Assembly (NCBI RefSeq): GCF_020524165.1
Contig: NZ_JAIVKU010000004.1
Span: forward strand, 124,001-188,000
DNA length: 64,000 nt
Reading direction: 5' to 3'
Source of the DNA: Guptibacillus hwajinpoensis
GTDB taxonomy: Bacteria; Bacillota; Bacilli; Bacillales; Guptibacillaceae
Positions within the stretch are counted from its first letter, which is position 1. Every line of letters begins with the position of its first letter. The translations under genes were made by a program, and so were the position numbers. Below the pieces are notes generated by a model that searched no databases, was not told where the DNA came from, and saw only the letters and a list, made by a program, of their open reading frames with translations. This document shows, one piece after another, positions 28,160-36,374 of this stretch.

Positions 28160-29355
28160 CCTTTGGCACCTCCGGCTGTTGAAACAGGGGCGTAAAGTTT
28201 AGTTATGGCAGCAAACCCTTGTTTAAAGTCTTGAAGCAAGTCATCAGCATTTTCAAGACCCACGGATAAGCGTAACAAGCCATCTGTAATGCCACGCTTG
28301 TTACGTTCGGCAGCTGACATTGATGCGTGAGACATTCTTGCAGGGTACGAGAGAATCGATTCAACCGCACCAAGACTAACGGCGTATACTGGGAGTTTCA
28401 CGTGCTTTGTAAATAGTCGAACAGCGTTTTCATCAGGTAGTCGAAAAGATAGGACTGCGCCAGGGCCAGCTGCCTGGTAAAGGTGAGTCGAATGCCCCTG
28501 GTGGAAAGAAAATCCAGGATAGAACACCTCTTCAACAAGCGGCTCCTTAATTAGTGCATGAGCAAGTCGGAAAGCCGACCTTGAAGATTGCTCGAGCCGA
28601 CAATGCAATGTTTTTAATCCGCGAAGTACTAACCAAGAATCATGGGCACTTAAAACAGAACCAAATGAGTTTTGTAAAAAGGCGAGTTTTTCACCTAACT
28701 TTTCATCTTTAACCACGGCAAGACCAGCAACTACATCACTATGTCCTGCAATAAATTTTGTTGCACTATGAAGAACGATATCCGCACCGAAATCCAGCGG
28801 TCTTTGAAGAGCCGGTGTCATAAAGGTGTTATCTACAAACGTTAAACAATGATTCGCTTTTGCTAATTTAACGACGGCTTGAATGTCAGTCACTTTAAGT
28901 AACGGATTAGAAGGAGTCTCAATGTAAATCACTTTTGTATTCGATTGAATCCCACTCGCCACTTGATTTAAATCAGTCATATCTACAAAAGTATGGCTAA
29001 TTCCAAATCTTCCAAGAACATCATGGATCATCCGATAGGTCCCGCCATAAACATCTTCTGAAATCAAAACATGGTCATGTTGAGAGAGCAGCATAAAAGA
29101 GGTAGCGATAGCTGCCATACCGGAAGCAAATGCAAATCCCCTAACACCACATTCAAGATCTGCAATCGTCTCTTCTAATGCTTCACGAGTAGGATTACCA
29201 GAGCGACTGTAATCATATTTTCCTGGCTGATCAAAATCTAATTGATGGAAGGTTGATGCTTGTTGTATTGGAACACTGACGGCTCCTGTGCTTTTATCAA
29301 ATTTATGATCGTTGTGAAGAAGTTTCGTTTGAAATGTATATGAATTAGTCGGCAT
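28156..29355 (-). CDS. metC: Cystathionine beta-lyase
   Basis: PLP enzyme that splits cystathionine to homocysteine. It has 399 residues of the Cys/Met-metabolism fold. The Schiff-base lysine is in [17 protein letters not shown], with [17 protein letters not shown] near residue 50 and [14 protein letters not shown] before it. Start ATG 29355 overlaps the end of metI by 11 bases; GTG 29367 is an alternative. Second gene of the met operon. The split from MetI in function follows the B. subtilis metI-metC order. Confidence 0.88.
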   Translation of the reverse strand: MPTNSYTFQTKLLHNDHKFDKSTGAVSVPIQQASTFHQLDFDQPGKYDYSRSGNPTREALEETIADLECGVRGFAFASGMAAIATSFMLLSQHDHVLISEDVYGGTYRMIHDVLGRFGISHTFVDMTDLNQVASGIQSNTKVIYIETPSNPLLKVTDIQAVVKLAKANHCLTFVDNTFMTPALQRPLDFGADIVLHSATKFIAGHSDVVAGLAVVKDEKLGEKLAFLQNSFGSVLSAHDSWLVLRGLKTLHCRLEQSSRSAFRLAHALIKEPLVEEVFYPGFSFHQGHSTHLYQAAGPGAVLSFRLPDENAVRLFTKHVKLPVYAVSLGAVESILSYPARMSHASMSAAERNKRGITDGLLRLSVGLENADDLLQDFKQGFAAITKLYAPVSTAGGAKG

Positions 29356-30472
29356 GTCGCACACCATCCTCTTTGAAAATTGCTAGCGCTTGATCCAAAT
29401 CTTTAACTAAATCGTTGATTAGTTCAATACCTACCGAAAATCTTAGAAGCCGATTACAAACACCTTTCTCTAGTCTGATTTTTTTGGGGATATCCGCATG
29501 TGTTTGAGTGGCTGGGTAAGTAATAAAGCTCTCAACGCCTCCAAGACTTTCCGCAAATGTAATCAGCTTCAAGTTCCTAAGGAAAGGATCGACCCATTCT
29601 TCAGACTGTAATCTAAATGAAAGCATCCCGCCTTTTTCAGGGTAGAAAACGTCTGTAATGGCTTCATGTTTTTTTAAGTACTCTGCGACAGCTTTTGCAT
29701 TTTCCTCATGTTGCTTAAGTCGAAGAGGCAATGTTTTCATACCTCGAATGAGCAGCCATGAGTCGAACGGGGATAGAACAGCTCCAGCGCCATTTTGATA
29801 CTGTTCAATTTCGGCACAGAGGCTTTTTCCTTTGGCAATGATAAGGCCTGCAAGCACATCATTGTGACCTCCAAGGTATTTCGTTGCGCTGTGGATAACG
29901 ATATCTGCTCCAAGTAGGAGAGGATTTTGTAGAAGGGGGGTGAATAACGTATTATCCACGATTGACAATAAATTGTTTGTTTTAGCAATTGATACGATTT
30001 CTTCAATATCTGTTAATTTCATTAGTGGATTTGAAGGGTTTTCGATAAAGACCGCCCTTGTTGACTGCTTTATTAATGGTGTAATCGTCTCGATTTGTTG
30101 GCTATCGAAATAAGTGAACGATAAGTTGAAATGCTTTTCAGCATGAGCGAATAGTCGATAGGTGCCTCCATATAGGTCATCTGAAACGAGAATATGATCA
30201 CCACTTTTGAATAGGGAGATAATAGCTTGGATAGCTGACATCCCAGAACTAAATGCGAAGCCTTGATCCCCGTGTTCGAGTTCAGTTACTGCAGACTCGA
30301 GGATCGAACGAGTGGGGTTTTTCGTCCTTGAATAATCAAAACCGGTGGAAACGCCAATCCCTTCATGCCTATAGGAAGTAGAGAAATAAACGGGAGGATT
30401 CACGGCACCTGTTAGAGGGTCTGATCTATTACCTAACTGTGCAAGTAACGTATTGTAATGGTTATTAGACAT
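29345..30472 (-). CDS. metI: Cystathionine gamma-synthase / O-acetylhomoserine thiolyase
   Basis: PLP enzyme that joins activated homoserine to cysteine or sulfide. 375 residues. Motifs are SRTKNPTRSILESAVTELE, ENPSNPLMKLTD and the PLP lysine in HSATKYLGGHNDVLAGL (about 196). It is the first gene after the minus-strand S-box; ATG 30472 has AAAGGAG 7 bases upstream. The paralogous next gene makes the exact reaction of each slightly uncertain. Confidence 0.88.
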   Translation of the reverse strand: MSNNHYNTLLAQLGNRSDPLTGAVNPPVYFSTSYRHEGIGVSTGFDYSRTKNPTRSILESAVTELEHGDQGFAFSSGMSAIQAIISLFKSGDHILVSDDLYGGTYRLFAHAEKHFNLSFTYFDSQQIETITPLIKQSTRAVFIENPSNPLMKLTDIEEIVSIAKTNNLLSIVDNTLFTPLLQNPLLLGADIVIHSATKYLGGHNDVLAGLIIAKGKSLCAEIEQYQNGAGAVLSPFDSWLLIRGMKTLPLRLKQHEENAKAVAEYLKKHEAITDVFYPEKGGMLSFRLQSEEWVDPFLRNLKLITFAESLGGVESFITYPATQTHADIPKKIRLEKGVCNRLLRFSVGIELINDLVKDLDQALAIFKEDGVRHAD

Positions 30473-30504
30473 AATCAATCTCCTTTTCTTTGAGTAAGGG
30501 CAAT

Positions 30505-30657
30505 AAAAAAAAAGCCCTCTATAAGAAGAAGACTTTGGTTGCTCTTCTTCTTATCTTCCAAGTTGAGTTCAACTTGCTGGAGTTAGCACCTTTCCAGAAA
30601 ATATCCGGTGGTTGCTGAAGCTTCATTGGGCCAGTCCCTCTGCTTCTCTTGATAAGA
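30505..30657 (-). ncRNA. SAM-I (S-box) riboswitch, met operon leader
   Basis: On the minus strand P1 is CTTATC (30655-30650) with GATAAG (30555-30550). Between them come AGAGAAGCAGAGGGACTGGCC, TTCAGCAACC, AAGGTGCTAACTCCAGCAAG and the closing TTGGAAGATAAG. The terminator stem is ATAAGAAGAAGA with its complement TCTTCTTCTTAT (30554-30543 and 30532-30521). Its 5' arm overlaps P1, as required for switching. The nine-U run (30513-30505) is seven bases beyond the stem. Confidence 0.95.
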
Positions 30658-30743
30658 ATTGAAAGTATATGGAATTGTATTGTGTCGCTTTTTTCATAAT
30701 CTACATCACTTTAAAGCGAATTGCAAGTGATTTGAGGAAATAA

Positions 30744-31550
30744 TCAAAATTTTTCTTCGGATGAATTCGGTCTTTCATTCGTTACGCGCTTTTTTGGAAG
30801 AGGAATTTCTTTAATTGTTAGGTATAGTAGCATGATTGCCACAAACCAGTAGAGAAGAAATCCAAATGGTACAGTTGTTTTTATTAAAGCCATGATGGTA
30901 AAAAACAAGGTTGGGATCGTAACCGAATAAACGGATAGGATCCAAAGCTGTTTATAGGAGGCTTTTCTGCCGGCAAGGGACTTTAGGAATAACCCAATTG
31001 TCGCTAAAACGGTAATTCCAATAAATTTAAGACCTGTCTGGAATAAATAGACCACAAAGATTAAAAGTGGGATAAAAATAGGCAGCAAATCATCAAGATT
31101 TTTAGTGAGTTCATTTACCTCTTGTTTCGTAAAAGTCATTGAGCTGAAATTACTGTAATTAAACTCCTGCCTAGTTCCGTTGTCCATTACGATAATCCGA
31201 TCTTTTAGGAAAGCTATAGCTGAATCATATGAATCCATATCATCAGGTTTAAATTCATCTGTCGCATCAAATATAAATGTGTTTTCATCTTCTCTTTTTA
31301 TTAGTGGTTCTGACTGGTCACTTGTTAAAGAGCCGTTTTCTAACGTGAATTCAGGCAATTCCGACATATGTACTTTAAGATTTTCGTAAGCGTTGGTAAA
31401 CGAAACGGCAGTCATAACCCCTATCGGTACGGAAGATAGAAGCATAAGGAGAAAGACATATAATATTGGTTTTCCTAGTTTTTGAAACCGAAACCGCGCC
31501 ATCATCTTGGGCGAGAATAGGCTATAATACAGCTGTTTAAAAACGTTCAA
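30744..31550 (-). CDS. DUF1189 family membrane protein
   Basis: 268 residues. An N-terminal cytoplasmic FKQLYYSLFSPKMMARFR segment precedes a first membrane segment (about 28-48), then an external soluble part (about 50-145), then three or four more hydrophobic segments (about 150-245). The tail ends in charged residues. Function of the family is unknown. The start is TTG 31550, with AAAGGAG 9 bases upstream. It lies alone between the met leader and the Na/Pi gene. Confidence 0.8.
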   Translation of the reverse strand: MNVFKQLYYSLFSPKMMARFRFQKLGKPILYVFLLMLLSSVPIGVMTAVSFTNAYENLKVHMSELPEFTLENGSLTSDQSEPLIKREDENTFIFDATDEFKPDDMDSYDSAIAFLKDRIIVMDNGTRQEFNYSNFSSMTFTKQEVNELTKNLDDLLPIFIPLLIFVVYLFQTGLKFIGITVLATIGLFLKSLAGRKASYKQLWILSVYSVTIPTLFFTIMALIKTTVPFGFLLYWFVAIMLLYLTIKEIPLPKKRVTNERPNSSEEKF

Positions 31551-31674
31551 ATGAAGAAACTCCTTTCTGGGTGAGTGAGGTTACTCCCTTAATCCAGTTT
31601 ATCTTATATAAGGAGAAGGGAACAATAAACTTGTTGAAACTTTCTCGAAATAAAGTTGATGAAATCATAATATC

Positions 31675-31701
31675 TTTACAATTCTATATTAACTCTTTAC
31701 A
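31675..31701 (+). promoter_or_regulatory. TTTACA repeats upstream of the Na/Pi cotransporter gene
   Basis: TTTACA occurs at 31675-31680 and again at 31696-31701, with the related TATTAA between them. Spacings are roughly 10-11 bases, similar to PhoP boxes (TT[ACT]A[CT]A repeats). No clear -10 element could be assigned. Treat as a weak candidate operator. Confidence 0.3.
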
Positions 31702-31783
31702 AAGGGGGGAGCGATGTAGATAATAGACAAGGGACTTTGTTGAGTATTGTCGAAAAAAATAAAACATGGTGCAAGGGGTTGAA

Positions 31784-33415
31784 ATGATGGAACTCAACGT
31801 TCAGGAGATGATCTTTCAGTTTGTGGGAGGTCTTGGTATTTTCCTGTTTGGACTAAAGTATATGGGAGATGGCCTTCAACGATCAGCAGGCGATCGATTA
31901 AGAGACATACTTGATCGGTTTACGACGAACCCATTTATGGGTGTACTCGCCGGGATCATTGTCACGATTCTCATCCAAAGTAGTTCAGGAACAACGGTTT
32001 TAACAGTCGGTCTTGTTAACGCAGGATTTATGACTCTAAAGCAAGCGATTGGCGTTGTAATGGGAGCAAACATTGGAACAACTGTTACAGCATTTATTAT
32101 TGGTTTTCCTATTAAGGATTACGCCCTCCCAATTATTGCGATTGGTTCACTATTAATTTTCTTCTTTAAAAACAAGAAAATTAATTACGCAGGACAAATT
32201 GTATTTGGTTTTGGAGCGTTATTCTTTGGACTTGAATTAATGAGTACAGGAATGAAACCACTTCGTAGTCTTGAAGCTTTCCATGAACTCACATTGAACA
32301 TGAGTTCGAACCCATTATTAGGCGTTGTCATTGGGACAGTATTTACTGTGATTGTACAAAGTTCCAGTGCAACAATCGGTGTACTACAAGGGCTTTATTC
32401 ACAGAATGCGATGGATATTCAAGCTGCATTACCAGTTCTGTTTGGGGATAACATTGGAACAACAATTACAGCAGTTCTTGCTTCGATTGGTGCCTCTGTT
32501 GCAGCTAGACGCACGGCGCTGACACACGTTATTTTCAATTTAATCGGAACAGCGATATTCTTGATATTCTTGTTTGCCTATACACCATTTATTGAATATC
32601 TTAGAGATTCGTTAAATTTAACACCAGAAATGACAATTGCATTTGGACACGGTATCTTTAATATAACGAATACGGTGATTCAATTCCCATTCATTGCTGG
32701 GCTTGCATTTCTTGTTACGAAAATTATACCTGGTGATGATGCAACGATTGAATATAAACCAAAACACCTGGATCCAGTATTTATCGAACGTTCTCCTTCT
32801 GTCGCATTAGGACAGGCTAAAGAAGAAGTGATTCGAATGAGTGAATTTGCATATAAAGGTGTTAAGGAAGCATCTAACTATCTCATATCTAAAAGTCAAA
32901 AGAGCGCAGAAAAAACGGCTCAGTATGAAGAAGCTATTAACAATCTTGATAATCGAATTACAGACTATCTCATTCAGCTATCAGCAACTTCTTTATCTGG
33001 AGATGAATCAACACGACACGGTATGTTAATGGACTCTGTTCGTGATATCGAGCGTATTGGTGATCACATGGAAAATATTGTTGAACTAGTAGATTATCAA
33101 ATCAGCAACAAAGTCAAAATGACTGACGTTGCAATGAAAGATCTAGATGAAATGTTTAATCTCACTCTTTCTGCACTTAATGAAGCCTTTGATGCGCTTG
33201 ATAAATGGGATGTAGCTAAGGCTCAGGAAGTTGTGAAGCTAGAAGATAAGATCGACAAAATGGAAAGAACACTTCGTAAGCAGCACATTCTTCGACTAAA
33301 TGAGGGTGAATGCACGGGAAGTGCTGGAATCGTTTTTGTTGATATTATTAGTAACCTTGAGCGTATTGGTGATCATGCGGTGAATATCGCAGAAGCCGTT
33401 ATTGGAGAAGAATAA
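31784..33415 (+). CDS. Na+/phosphate cotransporter (NptA family) with PhoU-like domain
   Basis: 543 residues. Residues 1-310 contain two inverted Na/Pi repeats, each with a QSSS motif (VTILIQSSSGTTVLTVG and VIVQSSSATIGVLQG), and eight or so membrane segments. Residues 340-540 form a PhoU-like all-helical domain with two RIGDHxxN motifs (DIERIGDHMENIVEL and NLERIGDHAVNIAEA). It likely imports phosphate with sodium. ATG 31784 or 31787 follows AAGGGG. A terminator follows. No pst operon is seen after pbpA, where B. subtilis has it, so this may be the local phosphate importer. Confidence 0.92.
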   Translation: MMELNVQEMIFQFVGGLGIFLFGLKYMGDGLQRSAGDRLRDILDRFTTNPFMGVLAGIIVTILIQSSSGTTVLTVGLVNAGFMTLKQAIGVVMGANIGTTVTAFIIGFPIKDYALPIIAIGSLLIFFFKNKKINYAGQIVFGFGALFFGLELMSTGMKPLRSLEAFHELTLNMSSNPLLGVVIGTVFTVIVQSSSATIGVLQGLYSQNAMDIQAALPVLFGDNIGTTITAVLASIGASVAARRTALTHVIFNLIGTAIFLIFLFAYTPFIEYLRDSLNLTPEMTIAFGHGIFNITNTVIQFPFIAGLAFLVTKIIPGDDATIEYKPKHLDPVFIERSPSVALGQAKEEVIRMSEFAYKGVKEASNYLISKSQKSAEKTAQYEEAINNLDNRITDYLIQLSATSLSGDESTRHGMLMDSVRDIERIGDHMENIVELVDYQISNKVKMTDVAMKDLDEMFNLTLSALNEAFDALDKWDVAKAQEVVKLEDKIDKMERTLRKQHILRLNEGECTGSAGIVFVDIISNLERIGDHAVNIAEAVIGEE

Positions 33416-33421
33416 CCATTT

Positions 33422-33453
33422 GAAGCAGAGGGAGGCCTCTGCTTCTTTTATTT
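33422..33453 (+). terminator. Terminator of the Na/Pi cotransporter gene
   Basis: GAAGCAGAGG and CCTCTGCTTC form a 10-bp stem with loop GAGG, followed by TTTTATTT. Confidence 0.85.
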
Positions 33454-33533
33454 GGCGAGATTTCCTAAATTATATAGAAGGAAAATAAATTTTCGGATAA
33501 AATAGACTACAATTGAGGGGGAGGGAAGAAGGT

Positions 33534-34016
33534 ATGGATATTCTAGTTTGGGGTCTGATCATTGCGGCTTTTACGATTGCGTTTATTGGATTAATTTATC
33601 CGATTATTCCAGCAGTCCTATTTATTTATGTTGGTTTTATTTTGCATGGTATCTTTTATGATTTCGATTCAATGACCTTTTCTTTCTGGGTCATTCAGGT
33701 GCTGCTTACTCTTTTATTATTCGTGGCAGATTACGCGAGTAATTTATTTGGTGTCAAAAAGTATGGAGGATCGAAAGCAGCTATTTGGGGCAGTACGATC
33801 GGTTTGTTAGTAGGCCCGTTCATTATTCCGTTTGCTGGAATTATTCTTGGGCCATTTATAGGAGCGGTAGTAGCGGAGTTACTGGTTCATCGAAAACCAT
33901 TCAAAGAGTCTGTGCAAGTTGGAGTAGGATCTTTGCTCGGTTTTCTTGGTGGTGCAGTAATGAAAGGGCTGCTACAAGCCATCATGATCATCGTATTTTT
34001 AGTCTATATTTTGTAG
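33534..34016 (+). CDS. yqgC: DUF456 family membrane protein (YqgC-like)
   Basis: 160 residues, almost wholly hydrophobic with four or five membrane segments and Gly-rich stretches (LVGPFIIPFAGIILGPFIGA). DUF456 proteins are of unknown function. The start is ATG 33534 with GAAGAAGGT before it; the frame runs open to 33513. It corresponds to B. subtilis yqgC, next to sodA in that genome; here a tRNA cluster separates them. Confidence 0.82.
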   Translation: MDILVWGLIIAAFTIAFIGLIYPIIPAVLFIYVGFILHGIFYDFDSMTFSFWVIQVLLTLLLFVADYASNLFGVKKYGGSKAAIWGSTIGLLVGPFIIPFAGIILGPFIGAVVAELLVHRKPFKESVQVGVGSLLGFLGGAVMKGLLQAIMIIVFLVYIL

Positions 34017-34097
34017 TTCTTGATGGTAAAATAAAAGAGTGATATAGTGTTTCTATCATTCATTTTTAATACTTTGCAATTAAATTTTAAAAACGTA

Positions 34098-34127
34098 TTG
34101 ACGCTTCTTTTGAATATATGGTATATT
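34098..34127 (+). promoter_or_regulatory. Promoter of the tRNA cluster
   Basis: TTGACG (34098-34103) and TATATT (34122-34127), 18-base spacer, 22 bases upstream of the first tRNA. Confidence 0.7.
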
Positions 34128-34149
34128 AGTTCTTGTCGTTAAGAGATAT

Positions 34150-34224
34150 TCCACAGTAGCTCAGTGGTAGAGCTATCGGCTGTTAACCGATCGGTCGTAG
34201 GTTCGAATCCTACCTGTGGAGCCA
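34150..34224 (+). tRNA. tRNA-Asn (GTT)
   Basis: Acceptor TCCACAG pairs with CTGTGGA, T-loop GTTCGAATC, encoded CCA. Anticodon GTT at 34182-34184 in the loop of GGCTGTTAACC. First of seven tRNA genes. Confidence 0.95.
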
Positions 34225-34227
34225 TAT

Positions 34228-34304
34228 GGCGGTGTAGCTCAGCTGGCTAGAGCGTACGGTTCATACCCGTGAGGTCGGGGGTTCGATCCCCTCCGCCGCT
34301 ACCA
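34228..34304 (+). tRNA. tRNA-Met (CAT), elongator
   Basis: Full cloverleaf starting GGCGGTGTAGCTCAGCTGGC with encoded CCA. Anticodon CAT at 34262-34264. Acceptor closed by a G-T pair, and the sequence resembles the Bacillus elongator rather than the initiator. Confidence 0.9.
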
Positions 34305-34324
34305 TATAACATATGAATAACCAT

Positions 34325-34401
34325 GGCGGTTGTGGCGAAGTGGTTAACGCACCGGATTGTGATTCCGGCATTCGTGGGTTCAATTCCCATCAGCCGCCCC
34401 A
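34325..34401 (+). tRNA. tRNA-His (GTG)
   Basis: Anticodon GTG at 34359-34361. The extra 5' G opposite C73 that marks histidine tRNAs is encoded, followed by CCA. Confidence 0.95.
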
Positions 34402-34413
34402 CTAAATACATAA

Positions 34414-34490
34414 GGACCCTTAGCTCAGCTGGTTAGAGCTGACGGCTCATAACCGTCCGGTCGCAGGTTCGAGTCCTGCAGGGTCCACCA
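34414..34490 (+). tRNA. tRNA with CAT anticodon, probably tRNA-Ile2 (lysidine type)
   Basis: Acceptor GGACCCT pairs with AGGGTCC; anticodon CAT at 34448-34450; encoded CCA. Overall sequence resembles Bacillus tRNA-Ile(CAU), whose C34 becomes lysidine and reads AUA. Elongator Met is the alternative reading. Confidence 0.8.
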
Positions 34491-34500
34491 TATGGATTTC

Positions 34501-34593
34501 GGAGGAATACCCAAGTCTGGCTGAAGGGATCGGTCTTGAAAACCGACAGGGGCTTAGTCGCCCGCGGGGGTTCGAATCCCTCTTCCTCCTCCA
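34501..34593 (+). tRNA. tRNA-Ser (TGA)
   Basis: Class II tRNA with a long variable arm (CAGGGGCTTAGTCGCCCGCG region). Anticodon TGA at 34537-34539; acceptor GGAGGAA with TTCCTCC; CCA encoded. Confidence 0.93.
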
Positions 34594-34624
34594 TTTTTCT
34601 GAAAAGTGGTTTACGAAAAGATGC

Positions 34625-34662
34625 AGCATCGTTACATTTATATTGTCACTGGGTGGAGCAAC
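34625..34662 (+). pseudogene. Degenerate copy of the tRNA-fMet 5' end and its upstream region
   Basis: 34625-34662 aligns without gaps to 34766-34803, identical at 30 of 38 positions. The second copy contains 22 bases upstream of tRNA-fMet and the first 16 of the gene. The relic keeps GGGTGGAGCA but then loses the tRNA sequence: no anticodon arm or T-arm is recognisable after it. The rest of the 194-base gap (34594-34787) shows no gene. Confidence 0.6.
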
Positions 34663-34787
34663 GAGCGTTACATCACTGAATCAACATCGAGTTGTTTCGA
34701 CGGATACGCATCGAAGCATTCCCTTTTAGAGGAAGAAACAGTGCACAGTATAATGAAGCAGGTGTAGCATGATTACATTCATATTAT

Positions 34788-34865
<78 letters not shown>

Positions 34866-34866
34866 A

Positions 34867-34912
34867 ATTAAATTTTAACTACGTCGATTAAACATCGAAG
34901 CTAAAATTTAAT
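34867..34912. repeat. AT-rich inverted repeat between tRNA-fMet and tRNA-Phe
   Basis: ATTAAATTTTA (34867-34877) is the perfect inverted repeat of TAAAATTTAAT (34902-34912). An inner pair, TCGAT/ATCGA, could extend the hairpin. It lacks a terminator-like GC stem and may be a processing signal. Confidence 0.55.
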
Positions 34913-35014
34913 AGGAGTCCCCTAGGGGCAACCTAAGCTCATAGTAAGGCCAAATTACTTTTAACGTAAATGCAAACTACATACTAATTAAAATTAATAC
35001 TGATAAAATGATTT

Positions 35015-35090
<76 letters not shown>

Positions 35091-35105
35091 CTCAATAAAG
35101 ATCCC

Positions 35106-35132
35106 ACTCGTCATGATATGGCGAGTTTTTTT
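35106..35132 (+). terminator. Terminator of the tRNA cluster
   Basis: ACTCG-CATGATATG-CGAGT hairpin with a run of seven T residues. Confidence 0.8.
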
Positions 35133-35213
35133 GTGTTTTCTCCTTTCTGATGTTTAATTCCATTCCCTGTGGGGAAACTTTACTTGTGTTGCGGAGATTC
35201 AAAGGTTTATTAT

Positions 35214-35242
35214 TTGAAAACGCATGAAAAATCTGCTAGTGT
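35214..35242 (+). promoter_or_regulatory. Probable sodA promoter
   Basis: TTGAAA (35214-35219), 17-base spacer, TAGTGT (35237-35242). A small hairpin, GGCAA/TTGCC, lies in the leader near 35268-35285. Confidence 0.5.
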
Positions 35243-35326
35243 AAACTTGTGACGACATCATGTTCAAGTGGCAATGAACGTTGCCCTGACAGCAAGTTAC
35301 ATATTAATTTAAGGAGGAGATTCACA

Positions 35327-35938
35327 ATGGCTAAATTTGAACTACCAGAACTACCTTACGACTACAATGCACTAGAACCACACATCGACGAAGAAACAAT
35401 GAAGATCCACCACGACAAGCACCACAACGCATATGTAACAAAATTAAATGGTGCACTTGAAGGTCACGAGGAGCACGCATCAAAAAGCCTGGAAGATCTT
35501 CTTGGCAACTTAGATGCACTTCCTGAAGGCATTCGCACTGCTGTACGTAACAATGGTGGCGGACATGCGAACCACTCACTTTTCTGGCAACTGCTAAGCC
35601 CTAACGGCGGTGGAGAGCCATCTGGTGATCTAAGCGAAGCGCTTAAAAAGAAATTCGGCAGCTTTGAAAGCTTCAAAGAAGAATTTGCTAACGCTGCTGC
35701 TGGCCGCTTTGGTTCAGGTTGGGCTTGGCTAGTAGTAAAAGGCGGAGAGCTTGAAGTAACAAGCACACCTAACCAGGATACTCCAGTTATGGAAGGTGTT
35801 ACACCTATCCTTGGTCTAGATGTTTGGGAGCATGCTTACTACCTTAAGTACCAAAACAAACGTCCTGATTACATTAGTGCATTCTGGAATGTTGTTAACT
35901 GGGATGAAGTTGCTAAGCGTTACGAAGCAGCTAAATAA
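35327..35938 (+). CDS. sodA: Superoxide dismutase [Mn/Fe]
   Basis: Converts superoxide to oxygen and peroxide in the cytoplasm. 203 residues starting [20 protein letters not shown]. Metal ligands are visible in [10 protein letters not shown] (about 27), NHSLFW (about 82) and [18 protein letters not shown] (Asp and His, about 164-168). Manganese is likely, judged by resemblance to Bacillus SodA. ATG 35327 has AAGGAGGAG 8 bases upstream. The frame is open upstream to 35249 but without support. Confidence 0.96.
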   Translation: MAKFELPELPYDYNALEPHIDEETMKIHHDKHHNAYVTKLNGALEGHEEHASKSLEDLLGNLDALPEGIRTAVRNNGGGHANHSLFWQLLSPNGGGEPSGDLSEALKKKFGSFESFKEEFANAAAGRFGSGWAWLVVKGGELEVTSTPNQDTPVMEGVTPILGLDVWEHAYYLKYQNKRPDYISAFWNVVNWDEVAKRYEAAK

Positions 35939-35950
35939 AACTAGTGAGGA

Positions 35951-35982
35951 AAGCCCCCCGCAGAAATGCAGGGGGCTTTTTT
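35951..35982. terminator. Terminator between sodA and the small minus-strand gene
   Basis: AAGCCCCC and GGGGGCTT form a strong stem (inner GCA/TGC) with a six-T tail, placed between converging genes. Confidence 0.85.
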
Positions 35983-35985
35983 ATA

Positions 35986-36273
35986 TTATTCGATCAAAGT
36001 GTAAACCGCTCCAAAATGATCAAGTATATGATTTATTAGAAAATCGGTAAAGCTACAACCATTTTCAAAGTCGCTAGGTGAACATAGAAGGATTTGTTTA
36101 TTTGATATGGTTAATGAGATCTTTTCATTTCGATAGTTGATCCTCCAATAGTGGGTCATTTTATTTATAAAATAAGAATTATGATCTGCACTTATCAAGT
36201 ATTCAATGCGTTGAAGTAATTGATCTCGAAGCTTTTCATTAAGGTCGTCCGTTCGATATAGAAAATAATACAT
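35986..36273 (-). CDS. Hypothetical protein, 95 residues
   Basis: Not recognised. It starts MYYFLYRTDDLNEKLRDQLL and ends NHILDHFGAVYTLIE. It is mixed hydrophilic and aromatic, rich in Tyr, Phe, Asn and Ile, with no signal peptide or clear membrane segment. AAAGGGGA 6 bases before ATG 36273 argues that it is translated; an ATG at 36294 lacks a site. It sits between sodA (converging) and an MFS gene (divergent). No domain seen; could be a small regulatory or host-specific protein. Confidence 0.6.
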   Translation of the reverse strand: MYYFLYRTDDLNEKLRDQLLQRIEYLISADHNSYFINKMTHYWRINYRNEKISLTISNKQILLCSPSDFENGCSFTDFLINHILDHFGAVYTLIE

Positions 36274-36374
36274 AACTAGTCCCCTTTTAAACATAGTTTA
36301 TCCTTTTTGATTCGTCCGCATAACGAGCAGGAATTAAGTCAAAATAAGGGTGGATGAAAAAAGGGGAGTTTCAG

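Noticed and set aside
30501..30520. GGGC and GCCC flanking the A/T run as a terminator
   Set aside because: The U run would then lie in the loop rather than after the stem; this cannot act as an intrinsic terminator.
34447..34629. Open reading frame of 60 codons on the minus strand across tRNA genes
   Set aside because: It covers tRNA-Ile2 and tRNA-Ser antisense; the peptide (with RDSNPRGR and GLEPATGRL) is the well-known spurious translation of tRNA genes.
35331..35766. Two ORFs antisense to sodA
   Set aside because: These are shadows of the GC-richer, codon-biased sodA gene, without ribosome sites.
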